NCBI GenBank assembly: GCA_036444495.1
Contig: JAZGBC010000105.1
Span: forward strand, 1 to 5,130
Reading direction: 5' to 3'
DNA from: JAZGBC01 sp036444495
GTDB lineage: Bacteria > Pseudomonadota > Alphaproteobacteria > Kiloniellales > J153
DNA: 5,130 bases
The position numbers were made by a program, and so were the translations under genes. Shown here in pieces: positions 1-5,130 of this stretch. The notes under the pieces are model-generated. The model saw only the letters and a program-made list of their open reading frames with translations. It was not told the origin of the DNA and searched no databases. Every line of letters starts with the position of its first letter. The stretch's first letter is position 1.

Positions 1-585
1 AGCCTCAACAACCTGGCGGGGCTGTACCACGCCCAGGGCAGGTACACCGAGGCCGAGCCGCTGTATAAGCGGGCGCTGGCGATCCGATACGTGGCCCAAA
101 GCCTTGAGAACTACGCCGCCTTGCTACGTAAGAGCACCCGCGACCGCGTCCACGCCGCCATGCTTCTGCAGGCCTCGGGGCGCAGCCAGGCACTGCGCAA
201 CCTGCTGAAGGCCGAGCAGGAGCGCGGGCCAGACTTCCTGCGTCTCGCCAACGTCATGTCCGCCGTCTACCCGCGCGGCAGCGAGGAAAAGCGGCTCCTG
301 GACGCCATGCTCTTGGCGGTGCCGCTGGGGCCGGAGCACCCCCGCCTCGCCACGCGCCTCAACAACCTGGCGCAGCTCTACCACCAGCAGGGCAGGTACG
401 CGGAGGCCGAGCCGCTCTACCAGCGCTCTCTGGCGATCTTGGAAAAGGCCCTCGGGCCCGAGCATCCGGATGTGGCCAAGAGCTTGGAAAACTATGCTGC
501 ACTACTCCGACAGACCGCGCGCGCCGATGAGGCAGCGAGGATGGAGGCGCGCGCCAAAGTAATCCGCGCGAAGCACGCCAAATAG
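1..585 (+). CDS. TPR-repeat protein, C-terminal part, with embedded methylase-like segment (5' end outside window)
   Basis: The frame is open from base 1 and ends at TAG 583-585, so this is the last 194 residues of a longer protein; the GTG at 91 lies inside a conserved TPR stretch and is not a credible start. Residues 2-28 (LNNLAGLYHAQGRY then EAEPLYKRALAI) and 120-146 are kinesin-light-chain-type TPR units, the second followed by the usual EKALGPEHPDVAKSLENYAALLR. Such repeats form helical scaffolds for protein-protein contacts; partner and location are unknown. Residues 48-108 do not fit the TPR pattern: they contain RVHAAMLLQASGR, GPDFLRLANVMSAVYP and GSEEKRLLDAMLLAVP, which I recognise from memory as resembling the C-terminal tail of DUF1156 adenine-specific DNA methylases. 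The protein therefore looks chimeric, with no frameshift at either joint. It may be functional or the decaying end of a repeat gene. TPR identity is confident, the methylase match moderate. Confidence 0.8.
   Translation, partial: SLNNLAGLYHAQGRYTEAEPLYKRALAIRYVAQSLENYAALLRKSTRDRVHAAMLLQASGRSQALRNLLKAEQERGPDFLRLANVMSAVYPRGSEEKRLLDAMLLAVPLGPEHPRLATRLNNLAQLYHQQGRYAEAEPLYQRSLAILEKALGPEHPDVAKSLENYAALLRQTARADEAARMEARAKVIRAKHAK
4..84 (+). repeat. TPR-coding DNA repeat, copy 1
   Basis: This 81-base unit matches 358-438 at 67 of 81 positions by hand count, in the same frame. It encodes a TPR helix pair with the signature LNNLA..LY...QGRY.EAEPLY.R.LAI. It breaks off straight into VAQSLENYAALLR, without the EKALGPEHPD linker that follows copy 2. 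Confidence 0.85.
358..438 (+). repeat. TPR-coding DNA repeat, copy 2
   Basis: This is the partner of 4-84, in direct orientation, 354 bases downstream. It is followed by the complete canonical linker and by a second SLENYAALLR motif (residues 161-170), where copy 1 has the same motif at residues 34-43. Confidence 0.85.
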
Positions 586-713
586 AACGCAACATCCTAG
601 TGATCTTAGTAATTTGATTCTGATCTTCGGGCGACGCCTGCCCCGCAATCCCCCCGAACTCCCTTCGCCTTTTTCCTTGACGCGGCGAATCGGCCTGTGA
701 TTCCTTGTCAGGC
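586..713. other. Intergenic region between TPR gene and ftsB
   Basis: The 128 bases hold no supported gene. TGATCTT occurs twice (601-607 and 621-627) in an AT-rich patch, followed by a pyrimidine-rich stretch (about 638-676) and an isolated TTGACG (677-682). I see no hairpin with a T-tract, so no terminator can be called for the TPR gene. Confidence 0.5.
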
Positions 714-1040
714 ATGGCGCTCGTCAGGGAAATCCGCAGCCGTGCCCGCCAGGTTATCCCGCCCGTCCTGGCGGCGAGCCTGCTGGCCTACTTCACCTTC
801 CACGCGGTGCAGGGCGAGCGCGGACTGCTCGCCTGGCAGCGCCTCAAGCTCGATCTGGCCGAGGCCAAGGTGAGCGAGGCGCTCCTCGCCGGCCAGCGCG
901 AAGGCCTGGCGCGGCGCGTGCGCCTGCTGCATCCCGAGAGCCTCGACCCCGATTTGCTGGAAGAGCAGGCCCACTCGCTGCTCGGCTACGGACGCGAGGA
1001 CGAACTGATCATCCTGCTACCCAAGGAGTCGCGGAAATAG
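714..1040 (+). CDS. ftsB: FtsB/DivIC-like septum formation initiator protein
   Basis: The 108-residue product has the FtsB/DivIC layout: a short basic N-terminus (REIRSRARQ, residues 5-13), one transmembrane helix at about 14-32, a heptad-like segment at about 38-72 (LLAWQRLKLDLAEAK onward) and the closing motif SLDPDLLEEQAHSLLGYG followed by DELIILLP (76-103). FtsB is a bitopic inner-membrane protein; in the family it pairs through its coiled coil with FtsL and joins FtsQ at the division septum to activate cell-wall synthesis. The length is normal for the family. I chose ATG 714; a TTG at 705 in the same frame would add three residues, and neither has a strong Shine-Dalgarno. A TTGACG at 677-682 could be a -35 element but no convincing -10 follows. 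In alphaproteobacteria this gene commonly sits between eno and pdhA; here pdhA is in place, but a TPR gene occupies the upstream side. Confidence 0.85.
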   Translation: MALVREIRSRARQVIPPVLAASLLAYFTFHAVQGERGLLAWQRLKLDLAEAKVSEALLAGQREGLARRVRLLHPESLDPDLLEEQAHSLLGYGREDELIILLPKESRK

Positions 1041-1050
1041 GCTCCTTTTT
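1023..1050 (+). terminator. Candidate intrinsic terminator overlapping the ftsB stop codon
   Basis: AAGGAGTC (1023-1030) can pair with GGCTCCTT (1040-1047): eight pairs including one U-G, with a 9-base loop. It is followed directly by TTT, giving a run of five T at 1046-1050. The stem starts within the last codons of ftsB and spans its TAG. The T-tract is short, so termination may be partial. Confidence 0.45.
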
Positions 1051-1087
1051 AAGAGTCCTTCCTGTAACCCGGGATGGAGTCCGCGCT

Positions 1088-1116
1088 CCTCATCCTTCGA
1101 CAGGCTCAGGATGAGG
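1088..1116 (+). repeat. Dispersed palindromic repeat (REP-like), copy 1
   Basis: CCTCATCCT (1088-1096) and AGGATGAGG (1108-1116) are perfect 9-bp inverted arms around an 11-base loop, TCGACAGGCTC. The motif CCTTCGACAGGCTCAGGATGAGG belongs to a type of short dispersed repeat that I recall as frequent between genes in many alphaproteobacterial genomes. Whether it is multicopy here needs the genome. Confidence 0.75.
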
Positions 1117-1133
1117 AAAGTGGCCGGGCCGAA

Positions 1134-1166
1134 GCCCTCACCTTGAGCTTGTCGAAGGGCGAGGGC
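1134..1166 (-). repeat. Dispersed palindromic repeat (REP-like), copy 2, opposite orientation
   Basis: The core CCTTGAGCTTGTCGAAGG (1141-1158) is close to the reverse complement of copy 1 (CCTGAGCCTGTCGAAGG), so the two units face each other with 17 bases between them. Its own arms are GCCCTC (1134-1139) with GAGGGC (1161-1166), continued by CCTT/AAGG with small unpaired bases. The stem carries substitutions relative to copy 1. Confidence 0.7.
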
Positions 1167-1261
1167 GTCTTTGTGCAAGTCTCATCAAGGCGATCGGCAC
1201 GCCGCGTGCGATGCGGCGGGGCGAGCTTTGTGCATTGCCTCACTTGTCCTGGCGCGCACCC

Positions 1262-1283
1262 GTTAATCTAAATCGAGTTAATC
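1262..1283 (+). promoter_or_regulatory. Short direct repeat GTTAATC, possible regulator site
   Basis: GTTAATC occurs at 1262-1268 and 1277-1283, a 15-base period, at the start of the AT-rich pdhA upstream region. The TTAA cores are 11 bases apart, so it does not fit the CtrA pattern TTAA-N7-TTAA. No regulator can be named. Confidence 0.25.
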
Positions 1284-1289
1284 CGAAAA

Positions 1290-1312
1290 AAATCACTCTG
1301 TTACAGTGATTT
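1290..1312. promoter_or_regulatory. Operator-like inverted repeat upstream of pdhA promoter
   Basis: AAATCACT and AGTGATTT are perfect 8-bp arms around CTGTTAC. The centre also contains the smaller palindrome CTGT-T-ACAG. The site ends 8 bases before the proposed -35 element, with its centre about 54 bases ahead of the expected transcription start, a position typical of activator binding but also compatible with repression. It lacks a T-tract and so is not a terminator. It does not match the E. coli PdhR pattern TTGGT-N3-ACCAA. Confidence 0.5.
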
Positions 1313-1320
1313 ACATCCCA

Positions 1321-1349
1321 TTGCCATTTATCTTGATTGCTCCTATTCT
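1321..1349 (+). promoter_or_regulatory. Candidate sigma70-type promoter for the pdh operon
   Basis: TTGCCA (1321-1326, five of six consensus positions) and TATTCT (1344-1349, four of six) are separated by exactly 17 bases, in a locally AT-rich stretch. Transcription would start near 1355-1357, giving a leader of about 59 bases. TTGATT at 1333-1338 is an alternative -35, but has no good -10 at the right distance. Confidence 0.5.
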
Positions 1350-1379
1350 CCGCGCCCATCGAAACGCGTTTTAAGCGTG

Positions 1380-1401
1380 GGGCCCGCCCTTTTGCGGACC
1401 C
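1380..1401 (+). promoter_or_regulatory. Leader hairpin abutting the pdhA ribosome binding site
   Basis: GGGCCCGC (1380-1387) pairs with GCGGACCC (1394-1401) at seven of eight positions, with one C-A mismatch and a CCTTTT loop. The next bases, 1402-1408, are GGGGGAA, the Shine-Dalgarno for ATG 1415. The stem stops exactly at the ribosome binding site and could affect its access or protect the 5' end of the transcript. Confidence 0.4.
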
Positions 1402-1414
1402 GGGGGAACTCGAC

Positions 1415-2455
1415 ATGGCCGCTAAATCCAGGGCCACGCCGTCCACGAAAAAGGCGGCGAAAAAGCCGGGCGCCAGGCGCGGCCGGGGCGCTCCCGGACC
1501 CGGCAGCGAAGAACTTCTCGGACACTACCGTGCCATGCTCCTGATCCGCCGCTTCGAGGAGAAGGCGGGCCAGATGTACGGCATGGGCCTGGTCGGCGGC
1601 TTCTGCCACCTCTATGTCGGGCAGGAGGCGGTGGTCGTGGGCATGCAGGCCGCCATCACCGAGGGTGACACGCTGCTCACCTCCTACCGCGACCACGGCC
1701 ACATGCTGGCCTGCGGCATGCAGGCCAAGGGCGTCATGGCCGAGCTCACGGGGCGCGCGGGGGGCTATTCCAAGGGCAAGGGCGGCTCCATGCACATGTT
1801 CAGCCGCGAGAAGAATTTCTACGGCGGCCACGGCATCGTCGGCGCCCAGGTGCCCATCGGCACCGGGATCGCCTTCGCGCTCAAGTACCGCGACACGCAG
1901 GCGGTCAGCCTCACCTACCTGGGCGACGGTGCGGTCAACCAGGGCCAGGTCTACGAGGCCTTCAACATGGCCGCGCTCTGGCAACTGCCGGTCATCTACG
2001 TGATCGAGAACAACAAGTACGCCATGGGCACCAGCATCGAGCGTGCCTCGGCGCGCACCGACCTCTATCACCGTGGCCAGGCCTACGGCATCCCGGGCAT
2101 GCAGGTGGACGGCATGGATGTGGTCGCGGTCAAGGAGGCGGGTGAGAAGGCGGTGGACCACGCGCGCGCCGGCAAGGGGCCGTACATTCTGGAAATGCTC
2201 ACCTACCGCTACCGTGGCCACTCCATGTCGGATCCGGCCAAGTACCGCACCAAGGAAGAGGTGCAGAAGGTGCGCCAGGAGCGCGACCCCATCGAGCGCC
2301 TGCGCGGCGAGCTGCTGGCGCGCGACGGCGTGGACGAGGCGGCCCTGAAGGAGATCGACCGGGAGATCAAGGCGCTGGTCTCGGACGCCGCCGATTTCGC
2401 GCAAGCCAGTCCCGAGCCCGATCCCGCCGAGCTCTATACGGACGTCTACGGTTAG
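1415..2455 (+). CDS. pdhA: Pyruvate dehydrogenase E1 component, alpha subunit
   Basis: The 346-residue product is a full-length E1-alpha. With PdhB it performs thiamine-diphosphate-dependent decarboxylation of pyruvate and reductive acetylation of lipoyl groups in the cytoplasm. The cofactor motif runs from GDG (170-172) through [15 protein letters not shown] to ENN (198-200). Also visible are SYRDHGH (90-96), GKGGSMHMF (121-129), GGHGIVGAQ (137-145) and the loop [11 protein letters not shown] (264-274), whose equivalent carries regulatory phosphoserines in the mitochondrial enzyme; nothing here indicates that it is phosphorylated. Residues 1-30 are a Lys/Ala/Arg/Gly/Pro-rich tail ahead of the fold, which starts near [23 protein letters not shown] 1415 was chosen because GGGGGAA lies six bases upstream; the open frame reaches back to a TTG at 1337, but that part overlaps the promoter. 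pdhB follows after 7 bases. A branched-chain 2-oxoacid E1 is unlikely given the pdhB/pdhC context and motif match. Confidence 0.96.
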   Translation: MAAKSRATPSTKKAAKKPGARRGRGAPGPGSEELLGHYRAMLLIRRFEEKAGQMYGMGLVGGFCHLYVGQEAVVVGMQAAITEGDTLLTSYRDHGHMLACGMQAKGVMAELTGRAGGYSKGKGGSMHMFSREKNFYGGHGIVGAQVPIGTGIAFALKYRDTQAVSLTYLGDGAVNQGQVYEAFNMAALWQLPVIYVIENNKYAMGTSIERASARTDLYHRGQAYGIPGMQVDGMDVVAVKEAGEKAVDHARAGKGPYILEMLTYRYRGHSMSDPAKYRTKEEVQKVRQERDPIERLRGELLARDGVDEAALKEIDREIKALVSDAADFAQASPEPDPAELYTDVYG

Positions 2456-2462
2456 AGGGAAC

Positions 2463-3845
2463 ATGCCGATCCAGATCCTCATGCCGGCGCTTTCGCCCAC
2501 CATGACCGAGGGCACGCTGGTCAAGTGGCTCAAGCAGCCGGGCGAAAGCGTGGCCGCGGGTGATCCGATCGCCGAGATCGAGACCGACAAGGCCACCATG
2601 GAAGTGGAGGCGGTGGACGAGGGCGTCATGGGCAGGCACCTGGTCGCCGAGGGCAGCGAGGGCGTCCCCGTCAACACGCCGATCGCGCTTTTGCTCGAGG
2701 ACGGCGAGGACGAAAGCGCGCTCGAGGGTGCAACGGCCGCGCCGGCGTCCGCTCCCCCGGCGCTCACCGAAACCGCGCCCGCGCCGGAAACTGCCCCGGC
2801 ACCTGCAACCGAGGCGCCACCTCAGGTGCCGGCCCCGGCGGAGGCGGAGTGGGACGGGCCCACGGTCTCGCTCACCGTGCGCGAGGCGTTGCGCGACGCC
2901 ATGGCCGAGGAAATGCGCCGCGACCCGGACGTCTTCCTCATGGGCGAGGAGGTCGCCGAGTACCAGGGCGCCTACAAGGTGAGCCAGGGCCTGCTGGACG
3001 AGTTCGGACCCAGGCGCGTGATCGACACGCCCATCACCGAGCACGGCTTCACCGGCGTCGGCGTCGGCGCGGCCTTCTACGGCCTGAAGCCCATCGTGGA
3101 GTTCATGACCTTCAACTTCGCCATGCAGGCCATGGATCAGATCGTCAACTCGGCGGCCAAGTCGCGTTACATGTCGGGCGGCCAGATCGAGGCTTCCATC
3201 GTCTTCCGCGGCCCGAACGGCGCGGCGTCCCGCGTCGCCGCCCAGCACTCCCAGTGCTACGCCAGCTGGTACGCCCACATTCCGGGCCTCAAGGTCGTCT
3301 CGCCCTGGTCGGCGGCGGACGCCAAGGGGTTGCTCAAGGCCGCGATCCGCGATCCCAATCCAGTTGTCTTCCTGGAGAACGAGATCCTCTACGGCCAGAG
3401 CTTCGAGGTACCCGAGAGCGACGACTGGCTCGTGCCCATCGGCAAGGCGAGGGTCGTGCGGCCCGGACACGACGTCACCATTGCGGCCTTTTCCATCATG
3501 GTGGGCAAGGCGCTGGAGGCCGCCGAAGCGCTCGCCGCCGAGGGCATCGAGGCCGAGGTGATCGACCTGCGGACTTTACGCCCGCTGGATGTGGAGACCG
3601 TCACCGCCTCGGTGCGCAAGACCAACCGCCTGGTCAGCGCCGAGGAAGGCTGGCCGCTCGCCGGCATGGGATCGGAGCTGGCCGCGCTCATGATGGAGCA
3701 GGCCTTCGACTGGTTGGACGCGCCGGTCAAACGGGTCTGCGGCGTCGATGTGCCGCTGCCCTACGCCGCCAACCTGGAACGGCTCGCCCTGCCGCAGGCC
3801 GCCGACATCGCCGCGGCGGCGAAAGCCGTCTGTTACGCCGACTGA
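2463..3845 (+). CDS. pdhB: Pyruvate dehydrogenase E1 component, beta subunit, with N-terminal lipoyl domain
   Basis: The 460-residue product is about 130 residues longer than a plain E1-beta because of a fused lipoyl domain. Residues 1-83 are the lipoyl domain with [12 protein letters not shown]; Lys43 is the expected lipoylation site. Residues about 84-130 form an Ala/Pro/Glu-rich flexible linker. The E1-beta part starts near [14 protein letters not shown] (134-147), with [13 protein letters not shown] (161-173) holding the conserved cofactor-contacting glutamate, then [41 protein letters not shown] and the C-terminal transketolase domain ([22 protein letters not shown]). The lipoyl-E1-beta fusion is established for alphaproteobacteria such as Sinorhizobium and Zymomonas. 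ATG 2463 is supported by AGAGGGA at 2454-2460, which overlaps the pdhA stop, so translation is probably coupled. pdhC starts 22 bases downstream. Confidence 0.96.
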   Translation: MPIQILMPALSPTMTEGTLVKWLKQPGESVAAGDPIAEIETDKATMEVEAVDEGVMGRHLVAEGSEGVPVNTPIALLLEDGEDESALEGATAAPASAPPALTETAPAPETAPAPATEAPPQVPAPAEAEWDGPTVSLTVREALRDAMAEEMRRDPDVFLMGEEVAEYQGAYKVSQGLLDEFGPRRVIDTPITEHGFTGVGVGAAFYGLKPIVEFMTFNFAMQAMDQIVNSAAKSRYMSGGQIEASIVFRGPNGAASRVAAQHSQCYASWYAHIPGLKVVSPWSAADAKGLLKAAIRDPNPVVFLENEILYGQSFEVPESDDWLVPIGKARVVRPGHDVTIAAFSIMVGKALEAAEALAAEGIEAEVIDLRTLRPLDVETVTASVRKTNRLVSAEEGWPLAGMGSELAALMMEQAFDWLDAPVKRVCGVDVPLPYAANLERLALPQAADIAAAAKAVCYAD

Positions 3846-3867
3846 CGCGCCTAAGGAAAGACACGCC

Positions 3868-5130
3868 ATGCCCATCGACATCCTCATGCCGGCGCTCTCG
3901 CCCACCATGACCGAGGGCACGCTGCTCAAGTGGCACGTCAAGGAGGGCGACGCCGTCGCCTCCGGCGACGTGATCGCCGAGATCGAGACCGACAAGGCGA
4001 CCATGGAGGTGGAGGCGGTGGACGAAGGCACGGTGGGCAAGCTGGCCGTCGCCGAGGGCGCCGAAGGCGTCCCGGTCAACGCAGTTATCGCGGTCCTGCT
4101 CGAAGAGGGCGAGGACGCTTCGGCGATCGCAGCCGCCCCGGCCGCCCCTACGCCGCCGCCGGCAGCTGCCGAGAAAGCCCAGCCGGCCCCGGCCGCCGCT
4201 CCCGCGCCCAGCCCCGCACCAGTTCCGCCCGCCCAGAAGACGAACGGCCGGCTGCTCGCCAGCCCGCTGGCCAAGCGCATGGCCAAGCAGGCCGGGCTCG
4301 ATCTCGGCGCGCTCAAGGGCAGCGGCCCCCACGGCCGCATCGTCAAGCGGGATATCGAGGCGTCGCTCGGCGGCGCGGCCCCTGTGGTCCCAACTGCGGC
4401 GGCGCCTGCGGGATTCCCGGCGCCCGTATCCGCCGGGCCCTCGGCCAAGGCGCTGGCCGACATGCTGGGCATGGCCTACGAGCTGCAGCCGCTCTCCAAC
4501 ACGCGCAAGATCATCGCGCGCCGCCTGACCGAGTCCAAGCAGACGGTGCCGCACTTTTATCTCACCGTGGACTGCGAGATCGACGAGTTGCTCAAGGTGC
4601 GCAAGGAGTTGAACGCGCGCAACGAGGGCATCAAGATCTCGGTCAACGACTTCGTCATCCGCGCCGTGGCCTTGGCGCTCAAGGAGGTGCCCGGGGCGAA
4701 CGCCTCCTGGGACGAGGCGGGGCTCCTGCTCTACGCGCACGCGGATGTCTCGGTCGCGGTGGCGACTCCCGCCGGCCTCATTACGCCCATCATCAAGGCG
4801 GCCGAGGACAAGGGCCTGGGCGCCATCTCGGCGGAGATGAAGGACCTGGCGGGCCGTGCGCGCGAGGGCAAGCTCAAGCCCGAGGAATACCAGGGCGGCA
4901 GCTTCACGGTCTCCAACCTGGGCATGTACGGGGTCAAGGACTTCGGCGCCATCATCAACCCGCCCCAAGGCTGCATCCTGGCCGTCGGCGCCGGCCAGCA
5001 GCGCCCGGTCGTGCGCCACGGCGCGCTGGCGGTCGCGACCGTGATGAGCTGCACGCTGTCGGTCGATCACCGGGTGGTGGACGGCGCGCTCGGCGCGGAG
5101 TTCCTCGCCGCCTTCAAGCACTACATCGAA
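3868..5130 (+). CDS. pdhC: Dihydrolipoamide acetyltransferase, E2 of pyruvate dehydrogenase (3' end outside window)
   Basis: The frame gives 421 residues to the window edge without a stop; E2 proteins of this type end shortly after the FLAAFK segment, so only a few codons are probably missing. PdhC transfers the acetyl group from lipoyl-lysine to CoA and forms the core of the complex. In order: lipoyl domain 1-83 with Lys43 in ETDKATMEV; Ala/Pro linker about 84-128; peripheral-subunit-binding domain 129-167 (ASPLAKRMAKQAGLDL, GSGPHGRIVKRDIEASL), which docks E1 or E3; a second Ala/Pro-rich linker to about 203; catalytic domain from about 204 (LSNTRKIIARRLTESKQTVPHFYL) with SFTVSNLGMYG and the active-site DHRVVDG (400-406), including catalytic His401 and Asp405. 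There is a single lipoyl domain. ATG 3868 has the ribosome binding site AAGGAAAG (3853-3860), seven bases away. A 2-oxoglutarate E2 is excluded by the operon context and the [10 protein letters not shown] motif. Confidence 0.96.
   Translation, partial: MPIDILMPALSPTMTEGTLLKWHVKEGDAVASGDVIAEIETDKATMEVEAVDEGTVGKLAVAEGAEGVPVNAVIAVLLEEGEDASAIAAAPAAPTPPPAAAEKAQPAPAAAPAPSPAPVPPAQKTNGRLLASPLAKRMAKQAGLDLGALKGSGPHGRIVKRDIEASLGGAAPVVPTAAAPAGFPAPVSAGPSAKALADMLGMAYELQPLSNTRKIIARRLTESKQTVPHFYLTVDCEIDELLKVRKELNARNEGIKISVNDFVIRAVALALKEVPGANASWDEAGLLLYAHADVSVAVATPAGLITPIIKAAEDKGLGAISAEMKDLAGRAREGKLKPEEYQGGSFTVSNLGMYGVKDFGAIINPPQGCILAVGAGQQRPVVRHGALAVATVMSCTLSVDHRVVDGALGAEFLAAFKHYIE

Larger units (their letters stand above)
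1041..1414. other. 374-base non-coding region between ftsB and pdhA
   Basis: No open frame here has a protein-like composition or a ribosome binding site. From left to right it contains the T-tract of the ftsB terminator, two palindromic dispersed repeats (1088-1116, 1134-1166), a GC-rich palindromic patch (GCACGCCGCGTGC, 1197-1209), a 9-base direct repeat CTTTGTGCA (1169-1177, 1226-1234), then a clear drop in GC from about 1262 with the GTTAATC pair, the operator-like palindrome, the promoter, and finally a GC-rich leader hairpin. Confidence 0.7.

Noticed and set aside
91..585. GTG 91 as the start of the TPR gene
   Set aside because: The frame is open back to base 1 and encodes an intact TPR unit there, so 91 is internal.
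1088..1166. CRISPR array or intrinsic terminator formed by the palindromic repeats
   Set aside because: There are only two diverged units in opposite orientation, with no regular spacers, and no T-tract follows either stem.
1074..1271. 65-codon + strand frame between ftsB and pdhA
   Set aside because: Most of it is translated from the two palindromic repeats, with no ribosome binding site or protein-like pattern.
1262..1283. CtrA binding site
   Set aside because: The TTAA cores are 11 bases apart rather than 7.
1337..1414. TTG 1337 as the start of pdhA
   Set aside because: It would overlap the proposed promoter and leader hairpin, has no ribosome binding site, and adds residues unlike E1-alpha N-termini; ATG 1415 has GGGGGAA six bases upstream.
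1343..2767. 474-codon open frame on the minus strand across pdhA and pdhB
   Set aside because: It is antisense to two unmistakable genes; in high-GC coding DNA with strong third-position GC bias the opposite frames stay open. Its product is a low-complexity His/Val/Ala/Gly-rich string without domains.
2849..3910. 353-codon + strand frame inside pdhB
   Set aside because: It is in an alternative frame of pdhB, highly Arg/Gly/His-rich, and overlaps conserved E1-beta sequence throughout.
3727..5121. 464-codon open frame on the minus strand across pdhC
   Set aside because: It is a shadow of pdhC, with an Arg-rich low-complexity translation and no ribosome binding site or recognisable motif.

Overview
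The window reads as a chromosomal segment of a high-GC alphaproteobacterium, roughly Rhodospirillales/Rhizobiales-like; genus cannot be told from the sequence alone. The reasons are an ftsB-like septum-formation gene directly ahead of a pyruvate dehydrogenase (PDH) operon, separate E1-alpha and E1-beta subunits, and an E1-beta that carries its own N-terminal lipoyl domain. All real genes are on the + strand.

Layout. Bases 1-585 hold the 3' part of a tetratricopeptide-repeat (TPR) gene of the kinesin-light-chain type. An unrelated segment of about 60 residues, which looks like the C-terminal tail of a DUF1156-type DNA methylase, sits in frame inside the repeats. Bases 714-1040 encode a small FtsB/DivIC-like cell-division protein, with a candidate intrinsic terminator folding over its stop codon. 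Bases 1041-1414 are non-coding. They contain an inverted pair of dispersed palindromic repeats, a short direct repeat, an 8-bp-arm operator-like palindrome, a plausible sigma70-type promoter and a leader hairpin directly before the pdhA ribosome binding site. Bases 1415-5130 are pdhA, pdhB and pdhC; pdhC runs off the right edge, probably only a few codons short of its stop.

How the genes work together. PdhA and PdhB form the thiamine-diphosphate-dependent E1 that decarboxylates pyruvate and acetylates lipoyl groups. PdhC is the E2 acetyltransferase that passes the acetyl group to CoA. The E3 dihydrolipoamide dehydrogenase is not in the window and is expected elsewhere, often directly downstream. 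Gaps of 7 and 22 bases, each with a ribosome binding site, indicate one transcript, probably started from the promoter near 1321-1349. FtsB is unrelated in function and seems to be transcriptionally separated by the terminator.

I do not see a new multi-gene system here. The most unusual item is the mosaic TPR gene at the left edge; next are the compact regulatory region before pdhA and the strongly similar lipoyl domains of pdhB and pdhC.
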